A DNA stretch of 64,000 nt from JACIYW01 sp014359745 (GTDB lineage Bacteria > Pseudomonadota > Alphaproteobacteria > Rhodobacterales > Rhodobacteraceae). This document shows positions 49,151 through 57,254 of this stretch, one piece after another. The DNA is taken from contig JBNPWE010000012.1 in the NCBI GenBank assembly GCA_050433985.1, positions 33,658 through 97,657 on the forward strand, read 5' to 3'. The notes beneath the pieces are model-generated. The model was not told the DNA's origin. It ran no database searches and saw nothing but the letters and a program-made list of their open reading frames with translations. The first letter of the stretch is position 1; each line of letters starts with the position of its first letter. The translations under genes and the position numbers were made by a program.

Positions 49151-50227
49151 TCAGATGCAATCTCGCCAACTTGCTATAATCGCTGGATCGCCGCCGTTCT
49201 GTGCCGTAATCTCGCCTCCCATGAATATCCCGGAAGCAGTATAGCTATCTATCGTAACTGTTGCGTTCCCGCTTCCCACAGCTCTCGCTACATGCGGTTC
49301 AAGGAGCAGGCTCGCAAGAATGCGCGAACCTTCATATAGCCTCAACCGGTCGTTCCCATATTTGACGCTTCCGAAATCTGTTACAATTTGAAAGCTTTTC
49401 ATATGGGTGGTAGCAGGATTTGCATATCCCGAACTCAATCCATCATCTTTGCTCTGTGCATAGAAATTGATGATTGGAGTACCCTTCCAGCACATTGTTT
49501 CAATCTCGTAGACCCTCTGGAGGCTTCTGATATTTCGAGGGTTCGTTGCGGTAGCCACGATTAAACCACCTCTAGGCTGTAGCTCGAAGTCGTGGAAGGT
49601 GGTGCTCGGAATGACGCCTAATGAGACTAACTCAAAGGGGGTCGGAACATACATTTCGTTTGGTTCGGTGAGGGCCATCATCTCAAAAAGTTCTGGTTTG
49701 GCCCCCATTTCACGAAGGTAGTTAGCAAGGATTGCTGAACCGCCTTGCCCAGCGATTAGTGCATCCTCGCTATCGGAATATTGACCGCCTGAGAACTGGT
49801 GAAAACCGATTTCCGCAGTTTCTTGGATTTCACGATTATACCCACCCATGAAAGCAAGGGCGCAAGCGGAGTAACAGACAGCCCCGGGCAGTTCCTGTGG
49901 CCAGTCTATCACGATTTCATCTTCTGTACTCGGGGCGAACCTGCGTATCTCCGTTTTTGCTCCAGTCTCACGAATGAATCTGCCGATCTTGATAGCATCC
50001 CTCAGAGAGCCACCGGGGCTATCCATTGCAATAACGAAACTAAACGCGTCGTAAGCCTTCTCCTTCCAGAAGTCTTCGAAGACTTCCGCATCGCCGGTTT
50101 CGATGGTTCCGGACATTACAACAGTTGAGGACGCGTTTGACCGAAAAATCCGTAAATCAACTGCCGACACCGGACTTGCCGCGAGTGTGAGTGCTAAAAA
50201 AGTCGTAATCATTTTGTATTTAATCAT
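49151..50227 (-). CDS. secreted ClpP-like serine protease-fold protein
   Basis: 358 residues from ATG 50227 (MIKYKMITTFLALTLAASPV, then SAVDLRIF), chosen because it starts a clean signal peptide; the frame extends to 50386. ClpP-like blocks: FSFVIAMDSPGGSLRDAIKI (oxyanion Gly-Gly), AVCYSACALAFMGGYNREIQ (catalytic Ser) and EIGFHQF (catalytic His). The C-terminal 150 residues are an extra domain. It is probably periplasmic. The DNA is clearly more A+T-rich than the phage genes, indicating separate origin. It lies between the phage lysis genes and attachment site 2. Confidence 0.75.
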   Translation of the reverse strand: MIKYKMITTFLALTLAASPVSAVDLRIFRSNASSTVVMSGTIETGDAEVFEDFWKEKAYDAFSFVIAMDSPGGSLRDAIKIGRFIRETGAKTEIRRFAPSTEDEIVIDWPQELPGAVCYSACALAFMGGYNREIQETAEIGFHQFSGGQYSDSEDALIAGQGGSAILANYLREMGAKPELFEMMALTEPNEMYVPTPFELVSLGVIPSTTFHDFELQPRGGLIVATATNPRNIRSLQRVYEIETMCWKGTPIINFYAQSKDDGLSSGYANPATTHMKSFQIVTDFGSVKYGNDRLRLYEGSRILASLLLEPHVARAVGSGNATVTIDSYTASGIFMGGEITAQNGGDPAIIASWRDCI

Positions 50228-50230
50228 CAT

Positions 50231-50775
50231 GGCACCCATTGAAGCCGACATTCCCCACGTGGCCTGCCACTTGATGGATAGATCGCCGGACGGGGCCGTG
50301 CGGTCAAGCATTTCTTCGCTCCGGACCTCGCTTGGCCTCGCCCAGACGTACAATTGTGGGTGTTTCAGGCCAAGCAGCGGGGTCATCCTTGGCCTTCTGA
50401 GGCGTATTTCAGCGCGGCGTTCGCAGACCAGACGAGACTCTGATCTGGGCCGGTCATGCCTCGATGGGCGACCAAGGTCTGCAACTTTGCAGGGTCGGCT
50501 TCCTGCGCATTGCTGACCTTGGTGCCTGGTGCTGCATGGGGGGTGAACCTGAGCCGTGAATGACCGCTTTCATGAAATGGACAAGATCCCACTGTAGGTG
50601 CAGCGAACTCACACTGTCCGCCCTGCGTGTTTATGCCCCGATACATGCTGCATCCCGCATGTGGGTCCGCTCTGGGGCTGTCTCGAGGCCTACGCTGCTT
50701 CCGGTGCGAACGGCCGGTTCGGAGAAGGCTGAGCGTGGGCCAGACCGACGGCAAAAAGTCGGGTGAGCCAGCGGT
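50231..50775. other. interval without a supported gene
   Basis: A 123-residue minus frame (50383-50754) and shorter plus frames exist, but none has a ribosome site, a convincing start or recognisable motifs. The composition changes sharply near 50270. I suspect decayed mobile DNA but cannot name it. Confidence 0.4.
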
Positions 50776-51615
50776 TTAATTTACGGACACAGGCCGCAAC
50801 AAGGCATCGGTGTCCAGTTTCAGTGCGCTGCGCCAAAGCGGTGTCTTGAACACGTGGTGGATGTGCTTGCCCTCGCGCTCTTCTCGGGTCTGAACCAGCA
50901 GTCCGGACCATTCCAGAGGGCGCAGCACGCAAGAGGAGAACGCGGCCATTTCGCGCCATCCAGCGTTGTCCCAGTCGTGTTCCTTTCCATAGAATGCCGC
51001 GAACAGCGCCCGCTCGGTGGTGCCATGGTCCGCCTCGACGTTGATCACGTTCATCCAGACATCCCATTTGCCGAAGGGGCGTTCTTCAAATCGGGAGTAA
51101 GAGGCATGGTCGATCTCTAGCACAAAGAACGGGATGAGTTCTGCGAACAGACGCCCCGGGGATTGTGCCAGTTCCGTTCCACGTTTCGTTACCCGGAATT
51201 CGCCCTTGAAGTGCCGCCCAAGGCGAAGGGAGATCAGCAGGTAATGCAACACCTCGAGCGGTGGAAACTCGTATTCATTGATGACCTTGTTGTACCGGAA
51301 CATCTCTTCCGCGCTCTTTCCAGGCCAGTCAAAGTTCTCGACCGCCCAATGCACGAAGACACGCTTGAACGCCTTGGTCTTGGTCAAGCCGATGGCACCG
51401 TGGTCCTGCGCGTAGCGCAGTGTCAGCAGCGCCGCGCGCAACAGGGGCGAATGCGCGAGGTCGGGGTGGTCATCGGGAAGGGTGCGGAAGTTGATCATGT
51501 CGTGATGCTGCCACAAGGATTTCGGCCGGACCAGACTCAAAGGATCGGTGGCCGCAAAAAGGCGAGTTTGGCTAGGCGATTGATTATCCAACACATTTTC
51601 ACCGCGACTCTTCAA
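50776..51615 (-). CDS. hypothetical protein beside attachment site 2
   Basis: 279 residues from 51615, or 240 from ATG 51498 (MINFRTLPDDHPDLAHSPLL). It contains AALLTLRYAQDHGAIGLTKT, then KAFKRVFVHWAVENFDWPGK and LEVLHYLLISLRLGRHFKGE, a soluble helical protein of a family I cannot name. The longer start lies 3 bases from the left arm of the attachment site, so the shorter one may be the original and the gene may be separated from its promoter. Confidence 0.65.
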   Translation of the reverse strand: MKSRGENVLDNQSPSQTRLFAATDPLSLVRPKSLWQHHDMINFRTLPDDHPDLAHSPLLRAALLTLRYAQDHGAIGLTKTKAFKRVFVHWAVENFDWPGKSAEEMFRYNKVINEYEFPPLEVLHYLLISLRLGRHFKGEFRVTKRGTELAQSPGRLFAELIPFFVLEIDHASYSRFEERPFGKWDVWMNVINVEADHGTTERALFAAFYGKEHDWDNAGWREMAAFSSCVLRPLEWSGLLVQTREEREGKHIHHVFKTPLWRSALKLDTDALLRPVSVN

Positions 51616-51617
51616 AC

Positions 51618-51909
51618 GTTGATGTGGCGTTGATGTGTTTTGGACAAGCCAAAACCCGACCGTTTAGGTAGGGTTCTAAGTATTTGATAATGCTGTAAAT
51701 TTTGGTTGCGGGAGTAGGATTTGAACCTACGACCTTCAGGTTATGAGCCTATCCCGCCGCCCCATCGCAAACACAAGGAAATCAGCGGCTTACGGCGCAA
51801 GTATTTGAAATCACGTCATTGTCATTCCGATGCCGCGCGACATCCGCCGTGTTTCGACGACACTAACCGCACGAAACCGACATATCAGGGTTGAGGTGGC
51901 GTTGATGTG
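51618..51909. other. attachment site 2: tRNA-fMet core with direct-repeat arms
   Basis: Same architecture as 6300-6591: GTTGATGTG-GC-GTTGATGTG at 51618-51637, core at 51703-51750, GTTGAGGTG-GC-GTTGATGTG at 51890-51909. Arm-to-core distances (85 and 140 bases) are identical to site 1. A further shared stretch GACTCTTCAAAC precedes the left arm in both. I infer this is the junction between two tandem elements. The rest of 51616-52020 has no gene. Confidence 0.7.
51703..51750 (-). other. 3' fragment of initiator tRNA-Met, attachment core 2
   Basis: The minus strand reads AGGCTCATAACC, GAAGGTCG, T arm GTAGG-TTCAAAT-CCTAC, CCCGCAACCA. As at site 1, the 5' half of the tRNA is missing. The T stem differs from that of site 1 (GTCAG/CTGAC), but both pair perfectly. 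Confidence 0.75.
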
Positions 51910-52020
51910 AGCATCTGTGGCTCTGAATAATTGCATCGCGAGGTAGGTGGATTCTGGTCCATCAAAGCGCGATGGGTGCTGACTTGGCGGCCCAGCGTAA
52001 CACCAAGCCGCCAAGCCCAC

Positions 52021-52209
52021 TCAGGGTTTTCCCCGATGCTTCGTCGGATCGACAAGCCTGTACTTCTGGCCCTTCTGCTCCGGCGGAGGCAGCGGCTCAT
52101 TTCTCGTCACCGTGCGTTCCACCCCGGTTCCACCGCCCCTCGGTCCAGTAATCTCGTACTGGCCTGACTTGGGCGCCTTCTGGCCAGGCTTGAAAAGCTC
52201 ATCAGACAT
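52021..52209 (-). CDS. YjzC-like small protein
   Basis: 62 residues from ATG 52209: MSDELFKPGQKAPKSGQYEI, TGPRGGGTGVERTVTRNEPL and a closing YRLVDPTKHRGKP. FKPGxKAPxSGQY and DPTKH are the hallmarks of the small YjzC family. The function is unknown. The start overlaps the stop of the upstream HTH gene, so the two are co-translated. Confidence 0.75.
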   Translation of the reverse strand: MSDELFKPGQKAPKSGQYEITGPRGGGTGVERTVTRNEPLPPPEQKGQKYRLVDPTKHRGKP

Positions 52210-52387
52210 GATGATCCCCCGCACCCGCAGCTGGAATCGAAGCAAAGCGCTTCCCTGTCGCGATCTCGCTGATCCGCCCTTGGTTGAGGTCGAAGTCCGC
52301 AGCAATACGATGCTGAAACTCGCCTTGGGCGATGCGTGCCTTGATGATCGACACCTGTTCAGGTGTCAGCTTCTTTCTGGTTGCCAT
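52202..52387 (-). CDS. small helix-turn-helix protein
   Basis: 61 residues from ATG 52387: MATRKKLTPEQVSIIKARIA, then QGEFQHRIAADFDLNQGRIS and EIATGKRFASI, a compact helix-turn-helix (KARIAQGEFQHRIAADFDLNQGRISEI region) resembling resolvase-like HTH domains. It overlaps the YjzC-like gene by 8 bases. It may regulate this small operon. Confidence 0.7.
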   Translation of the reverse strand: MATRKKLTPEQVSIIKARIAQGEFQHRIAADFDLNQGRISEIATGKRFASIPAAGAGDHHV

Positions 52388-52524
52388 CTGGCAATCTCCT
52401 GGGCGCTTGTGAAAAAAATTGCCAAGGACAACCGAACCGTCTATCTCTCGAGTGCGACCATGAGAGTGTTCCGGGTGACCGGGGCAGGTCCGGGTAGGTG
52501 CGCCAAGCCCTTCCGGATCTTGTG

Positions 52525-52557
52525 AAAGCGGGGTAGCCTTGCCGGGCACCCCGCTTT
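52525..52557. terminator. bidirectional-type hairpin after higA
   Basis: AAAGCGGGGT (52525-52534), 13-base loop, ACCCCGCTTT (52548-52557): a perfect 10-bp stem with A/T ends, lying 6 bases beyond the higA stop on the minus strand. It should terminate the toxin-antitoxin transcript. Confidence 0.8.
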
Positions 52558-52563
52558 AAACAT

Positions 52564-53790
52564 TCATACGCTCTCCGCTGATAGAAGCGGGCGAACCTCG
52601 TTCGCACCCACAAATTGCGAAAGCAGACGATAGCTGTGTCGTTCGTACCGGATGCGACCAGCGACGACGGCTGGATGCACCTTAGCTTGATGTGCCAGGT
52701 CGACCACATTTGCGACGGACGGATGCAGCCGTGCGGGATGATCATTCCACAGCTTGGCTGGAATGAGCGCATCTTGCGCCCACGCATCGGCCTCGCGTTC
52801 ACGCACGTCATCGACAGCATGATCCCGTTCGCGAAGCTGAAGGTCGTCGATGAATACTTCGCCGTTACCGTTAGGAATGTGACGCCCCAAGTGCGCGAGT
52901 TCATGAAGCAAGCAAAACCAGAAATTATCCAGCCTGTCGTACCGGATAGTCATCCCTACAACAGGAACCTGCTCCTTGGTCCATAACGCAGCTCCGTCGA
53001 GGTAAGTCTTCGACAAATGCGGTGCCACCACGAGAGCAATCCCGTGTTGCGCGAGCTTTTCTCGAGCTAGCTTCGGGCCCTCCCGGAAAGTGCTGAGCCG
53101 CGCGACTTCCTCCAAGAATTCAAAGCTGATGGATCCCTTGCGATGCTGCCCCTCAAGACCAGCAGCCCGGGCTTGACCAAGGACGTAAAGGCACCAAGCC
53201 TGCAGCGCATGAATATCCATCTTGGCGTTAGAACGTGCCCCGCCTTGCCGAAAGAGGGCTTGCGGCAAGGAGTTGCGCCCACCGGCTCGCTCTATCAGCC
53301 CCAAGACGATTTCTTCCGCCCGATCTTTGATATCTGCGATCTGGTCGATCCATTTAAGCTTTGCCATCTCGCGGAGCGGAAGCCGGTCAACATCAATTCC
53401 AACCGGTGCAGTCGGCAAGGGGCCGCCCTCGCGGATTAGTACATCTGCGGGGATTTCAAGATGTTCATGAAGCGCCCTTATCATCTTCAACGTCAGCTCG
53501 CGCTTGCCGCTCAAGATTTCAGAAACTTTTGAACGGCTACCAAGGATTGGAGCCAGATCGCTCTGCGATTTACCCATCTGCTCCATACGGAATTTTATTG
53601 CAGCAATTGGATCAGGCGCATCCATCGGGAAGCGGACGTCTTCGTAAAGTTCGATGAGGGTTGCAAGTACATCCAGTTCATCGTCTTCGTTTTCGGTGCG
53701 CACAGCTTCCATCAGCGCTTCAACGCGAGCGAGAGCGGCATCATAATCCTGCTCGGTTCTGATCGGTCGAATCCTGTTGTCGATCATCAT
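52564..53790 (-). CDS. higA: HigA-type antitoxin fused to an ImmA/IrrE metallopeptidase domain
   Basis: 408 residues. Residues 1-125 are a HigA-like antitoxin: RTEQDYDAALARVEALMEAV and the Xre helix-turn-helix MEQMGKSQSDLAPILGSRSK with VSEILSGKRELTLKMIRALH. Residues 165-400 are an ImmA/IrrE peptidase with FWFCLLHELAHLGRH (HExxH zinc motif) and the downstream REREADAWAQDALIP Glu. It overlaps the toxin gene by 4 bases. ImmA-type proteases cleave repressors, so the antitoxin may carry its own proteolytic switch. Confidence 0.88.
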   Translation of the reverse strand: MMIDNRIRPIRTEQDYDAALARVEALMEAVRTENEDDELDVLATLIELYEDVRFPMDAPDPIAAIKFRMEQMGKSQSDLAPILGSRSKVSEILSGKRELTLKMIRALHEHLEIPADVLIREGGPLPTAPVGIDVDRLPLREMAKLKWIDQIADIKDRAEEIVLGLIERAGGRNSLPQALFRQGGARSNAKMDIHALQAWCLYVLGQARAAGLEGQHRKGSISFEFLEEVARLSTFREGPKLAREKLAQHGIALVVAPHLSKTYLDGAALWTKEQVPVVGMTIRYDRLDNFWFCLLHELAHLGRHIPNGNGEVFIDDLQLRERDHAVDDVREREADAWAQDALIPAKLWNDHPARLHPSVANVVDLAHQAKVHPAVVAGRIRYERHSYRLLSQFVGANEVRPLLSAESV

Positions 53791-54080
53791 ACTTCCTCCG
53801 CGTTGACCTTGTCATACTCCTCGTGCGTACCAGCGAACCGTACAAATCCAAGCTGCGCTCGCATATCAAACCTCACAATCAATCGGTACTTGTTCCCGCA
53901 AATATTGAACACAACTCGACCTGCCTTCAGAATGCTGGCAGAGCCGTACTGGGCTTTGATGTCAGAGGGAGTAAACCAGCTCGCGCGCTGCACCTCTGAC
54001 CACCACACGTCAAGCGGCTCCTTCGCATCCGGGAAGCGATCCGCAAGATCCCGAAGGGGTTTCCGACTGATGATTCTCAT
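53787..54080 (-). CDS. higB: HigB-type toxin, mRNA interferase
   Basis: 97 residues: MRIISRKPLRDLADRFPDAK, EPLDVWWSEVQRASWFTPSD, IKAQYGSASILKAGRVVFNI and CGNKYRLIVRFDMRAQLGFV with RFAGTHEEYDKVNAEEV, the full HigB_toxin signature. Toxin first, antitoxin second is the HigBA order. It cleaves mRNA on the ribosome. AAGGGG lies just upstream of the ATG. Here the system probably stabilises the element between attachment site 2 and integrase 2. Confidence 0.92.
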   Translation of the reverse strand: MRIISRKPLRDLADRFPDAKEPLDVWWSEVQRASWFTPSDIKAQYGSASILKAGRVVFNICGNKYRLIVRFDMRAQLGFVRFAGTHEEYDKVNAEEV

Positions 54081-54345
54081 GACGCCCCTTATGCACTGCT
54101 CCCAAATTCACGTCAATCTACTCCGGACCACTCAATTCTGATATAGTGCGCTCCCACACAGGGAACATATAGCTGATGTCGATACTCCATTCAAGACCCC
54201 ATCACTCGGCAACAGCGCAACCTGCTGTTCGCGTCCCTCCTCTGACGCCGTTCATGACGACCGCAGGAGCCAAACAACGTATACCTGAGGTTTGAGCAGG
54301 GGCGTCTTTCCCGTAGGCGAACTCCACGGGTGGCGCGCCTCTACC

Positions 54346-54384
54346 AAATGACCGCCACCCTGCGCCACCCCGCCACCCCTGTCG
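54346..54384 (+). promoter_or_regulatory. GCGCCACCC repeat cluster upstream of integrase 2
   Basis: AAATGACCGCCACCCTGCGC then CACCCCGCCACCCCTGTCG, preceded at 54328 by the reverse half-site GGGTGGCGCGCC. It matches the clusters at 9201, 11537 and 56675. The rest of 54081-54449 shows no gene. Confidence 0.65.
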
Positions 54385-54449
54385 CCATGCATCGCTTGCC
54401 TGGGGCGCGAATCCACGCCTCATGGGATGACGAACGGAGGGTGAGTTGC

Positions 54450-55709
54450 ATGGTCAACCGATTGCGCTTGAACGAGAAATCTGTCCGCGAGGCCGAACCG
54501 GCCAAGGGGCGGGACTATCAGATCTTCGACACTGATGTGCGCGGATTTGCCGTCTGCATCTACCGATCCGGCAGCAGGGCCTTCACCATCGACTATCGCC
54601 ATGCCGGGCGGCAGCGGCGGATGACCATCGGGCGCTGGCCGGAATGGTCGACCACGGCGGCGCGGGAACGGGCCAAGGAGCTGCGGCGCGAGATCGACGC
54701 CGGGGGCGATCCGCTGGGTCAGAAGGAAACCGGGCGGGATGCCCCGCGGTTCAAGGATCTGATCGACCACTACACCGACGTGCATCTGCCGCACCTGTCT
54801 GCGCTGAACGCCTCCGACCAGAAGTCGATGCTGGCGAAGATGGTGGCCCCGGACTGGGGCAACAAGCTGGTGACGGAAATCACGCCCTATGATGTCGAAA
54901 AGCTGCTGAACAAGGTGGCGGCGGGGCGGGCCCGGCCGTCGAAGGCCAAGCCGAACAACCGGGCGCGGAAACTGCAGGGACCAAAGCCCACGCCGGTGCG
55001 CGCCAACCGGACCGGCGAGGTGCTGCGCAAGATGTTCACCTATGCCGTCAGCTGGGGCTGGCGCGACGATAATCCGGCCTCCAGTTTCCGCCGCCGGATC
55101 GAGAACCCGCGCGAACGCTTCCTCTGCCACGAGGAAATCCGCAAGCTGGCCGAGGCGCTGGAGGCAGCCGAGGATCGCCGCGCGGCCGACATAATTCGGC
55201 TGTGCATGCTGACCGGGGCGCGGGTGGGCGAGGTGCGTCAGGCCCGGTTCGAGCATTTCAACCTCGAACATCTGACTTGGTCCAAGCCCGCCAGCATGAC
55301 CAAGCAGCGCAAGATCCACCGCCTGCCGATCTCGGACGAGGCCGCGGCCATCGTTCGCCAACGCCAGCTGCTGGTGCCGCGCGGGTGCGCCTTGCTGTTT
55401 CCCGGCGACGTGCCGGGCCAGCCGGTGAAGGAAATCCGCCGGTTCTGGGCGGCAATCCAGAAGGCAGTCGGGATCCCTGATGTGCGGATTCACGACCTGC
55501 GCCACACCTTTGCGTCCCTGTTGATCAGCGGCGGCGCTTCGCTGGAAATGATCGGCAAGCTCTTGGGCCACAGCCAGATGCAGACCACTCAGCGTTATGC
55601 CCATCTGATGGACTCGCCCCTGCGCGCGGGTGTCGATGCCGTCGCCAGCGCCTTCCAGCCCCGGCCAAAGCTTGTGCGTGATGCCGATGAAGCGCGGAAG
55701 TCAGCCTGA
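54450..55709 (+). CDS. int: tyrosine integrase, P4 type (copy 2)
   Basis: 419 residues from ATG 54450 with the same GGAGGGTGAGTTGC leader as copy 1. Only a handful of residues differ (for example TDV for TEV near residue 29 and HYTDVHLPH for RYTEVHLPR near 107). All catalytic residues (Arg258, His348, Arg351, His374, Tyr383) are kept. Two near-identical integrases that may share attachment specificity could excise either prophage or both. Confidence 0.93.
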   Translation: MVNRLRLNEKSVREAEPAKGRDYQIFDTDVRGFAVCIYRSGSRAFTIDYRHAGRQRRMTIGRWPEWSTTAARERAKELRREIDAGGDPLGQKETGRDAPRFKDLIDHYTDVHLPHLSALNASDQKSMLAKMVAPDWGNKLVTEITPYDVEKLLNKVAAGRARPSKAKPNNRARKLQGPKPTPVRANRTGEVLRKMFTYAVSWGWRDDNPASSFRRRIENPRERFLCHEEIRKLAEALEAAEDRRAADIIRLCMLTGARVGEVRQARFEHFNLEHLTWSKPASMTKQRKIHRLPISDEAAAIVRQRQLLVPRGCALLFPGDVPGQPVKEIRRFWAAIQKAVGIPDVRIHDLRHTFASLLISGGASLEMIGKLLGHSQMQTTQRYAHLMDSPLRAGVDAVASAFQPRPKLVRDADEARKSA

Positions 55710-55734
55710 CGCTCCGCGCCCGCCATGACGGTGA

Positions 55735-56328
55735 TCAGCAGGATCCCCGCAGCGCTTTCCAGATCGGGGTCAGCCTCCGGCGGATCGTTCGCTCATCCGG
55801 CACTTCCCCGCCATCGCCGTTGGCGACAAACCACTCCTGCACCTCGCCCAACCATTCGGCTTGGGTCGCGGGCAGGCCCTGATCGTGGATCCGTACCATC
55901 AGCGTGATGTACATGCCCTCCCAATCGTAGCGCGCGGTCGAGCCGATATGTGATGCCGGGCGACGCAGCAGATCGCAGTCGGCCTCAAAACGGCGCACAT
56001 CGTCCGCCATGATCAGCAGATCTGCCAACGTGACCTCAATCCCGGCCGGGTCGGTGATCATGATCCAGTCGTCCTCGTCCTTTGGCCGAACGCGCCGCAG
56101 TATACTTCTGGTCGGACCGGTGCCGCAGCGCCGGAACATCTGCATGATGTCCGTGACCGAGACCACGACATAACCGGCGACGACCTGCCGCCCGTGTGTC
56201 ACTGGCGGGATCGCCGTGACGATGTCAAAACGCTCGATTGACGCCCAGCCTGCGATGTCGGCCAGCGAACAATCCCAGCGGGCGGCAGCTTCATGCAACG
56301 TAAAATGGACGCGGGGTGGTAGTGCCAT
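55735..56328 (-). CDS. putative phage repressor or regulator (copy 2)
   Basis: 197 residues, a counterpart of 10594-11187 with over 90 percent protein identity; changes are scattered (LHEAAARWD for LLEAAARWD, SIERFDIV for SVGRFDIV). The same divergent position relative to integrase and early operon. If it is an immunity repressor, such similarity would make the two prophages homoimmune. Confidence 0.75.
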   Translation of the reverse strand: MALPPRVHFTLHEAAARWDCSLADIAGWASIERFDIVTAIPPVTHGRQVVAGYVVVSVTDIMQMFRRCGTGPTRSILRRVRPKDEDDWIMITDPAGIEVTLADLLIMADDVRRFEADCDLLRRPASHIGSTARYDWEGMYITLMVRIHDQGLPATQAEWLGEVQEWFVANGDGGEVPDERTIRRRLTPIWKALRGSC

Positions 56329-56674
56329 GCCTCAACTCCTTTTTTTGATGATTTGAAACAAGCCATCGAACCGCTCTCCGGATGGAGGCGGCCAGAAGCC
56401 TGGTCGTCTGGGAAATCAGGGATCAGCCGGGCGGGAAAACCGTGACGGCAAGAGGACGGGAAAAGATCAGACGCCGTTCAAAAATGATCTCGGCCATCCC
56501 TGCCCCCCTCTCCTGTCAGCCCTGCGAAGCGACTCGCCCTCTGGATGAAACCCGGAACAAACAGAAAACACAATCAAACTCCGTTCTTGACACGCAGGCG
56601 CATGCAACGACTCGGCAGGCGCTCGGATCGTCAGTTAAAAAAGTCAATAAAACAAGGGGTGGCACTGATCCGGC
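56329..56674. promoter_or_regulatory. highly conserved non-coding block (copy 2)
   Basis: Counterpart of 11188-11536. Almost all differences from copy 1 lie within the first 60 and last 40 bases, and the middle 200 bases are nearly invariant. No gene is supported. Confidence 0.6.
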
Positions 56675-56714
56675 AAATGAGCGCCACCCTGCGCCACCCC
56701 GCCACCCCTGTCGA
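56675..56714 (+). promoter_or_regulatory. GCGCCACCC repeat cluster upstream of the early operon (copy 2)
   Basis: AAATGAGCGCCACCCTGCGC then CACCCCGCCACCCCTGTCGA, with GGGGTGGCA at about 56655 as reverse half-site. Three direct CGCCACCC units, spaced as in the other three clusters. Confidence 0.65.
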
Positions 56715-56772
56715 TCTGCTCTCGCTGCTTGGGCGACGACCGCCCATCCCGGACGGCAATCAGGAGGCAGAG

Positions 56773-57018
56773 ATGTTTCAACCACAGACAGAAACGGAGA
56801 TAGCCAGCGCAGCCCTGCTTTCGGGCTGGATCACCCGCAAGGACCTGGCGGACGCGCTGAGCGTGACGGTCGATACACTGGGACGCTGGGAGGCGCGGCG
56901 CTTCGGCCCGCCCAGCGTGCGCGCTGGGCGCATGGTGCTCTATCGGCGCCGTGCCGTGCAGGACTGGCTGGCCGCGCAGGAGATGCCGCGAGCCAAAGTG
57001 GCGGGAGGGCGGAAGTGA
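56773..57018 (+). CDS. small helix-turn-helix protein, excisionase/AlpA-like (copy 2)
   Basis: 81 residues from ATG 56773 (MFQPQTETEIASAALLSGWI), AGGAGGCAGAG before it. Only about ten residues differ from copy 1; the recognition region TRKDLADALSVTVDTLGRWE is kept. It is the first gene of the second early operon. Confidence 0.8.
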   Translation: MFQPQTETEIASAALLSGWITRKDLADALSVTVDTLGRWEARRFGPPSVRAGRMVLYRRRAVQDWLAAQEMPRAKVAGGRK

Positions 57019-57254
57019 TCCATTCCTCCCGAATTGCCGACTGGCCCGCTGATCGCTTGGCCGAAGCCCGCGCCGTCATCGCCGATGTCGCCCATCACAG
57101 CGACCACCTGATCCGCCTCGCTTGCAACGTCCTTGCCACCCATGGCGAGACGGAGGCCGAGCGCAAGGACGCCCGGGTGCTGCTGGTGGTGATCGACGCA
57201 CGGCGAGGGGTGGCGCGCGCCCAACGCGAAGACAGTGGGAGGGCCGCGCAATGA
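57015..57254 (+). CDS. small hypothetical early protein (copy 2)
   Basis: 79 residues with a GTG start at 57015 overlapping the previous stop (GTGA). ADWPADRLAEARAVIADVAH and THGETEAERKDARVLLVVID match copy 1. Same length and same coupled overlaps support a real gene. Confidence 0.65.
   Translation: MIHSSRIADWPADRLAEARAVIADVAHHSDHLIRLACNVLATHGETEAERKDARVLLVVIDARRGVARAQREDSGRAAQ

Noticed and set aside
54088..54116. TTGACG-17-CATAAG promoter for higB on the minus strand
   Set aside because: The -10-like hexamer overlaps the AAGGGG ribosome site 8 bases before the ATG, which would leave no leader; probably coincidental.
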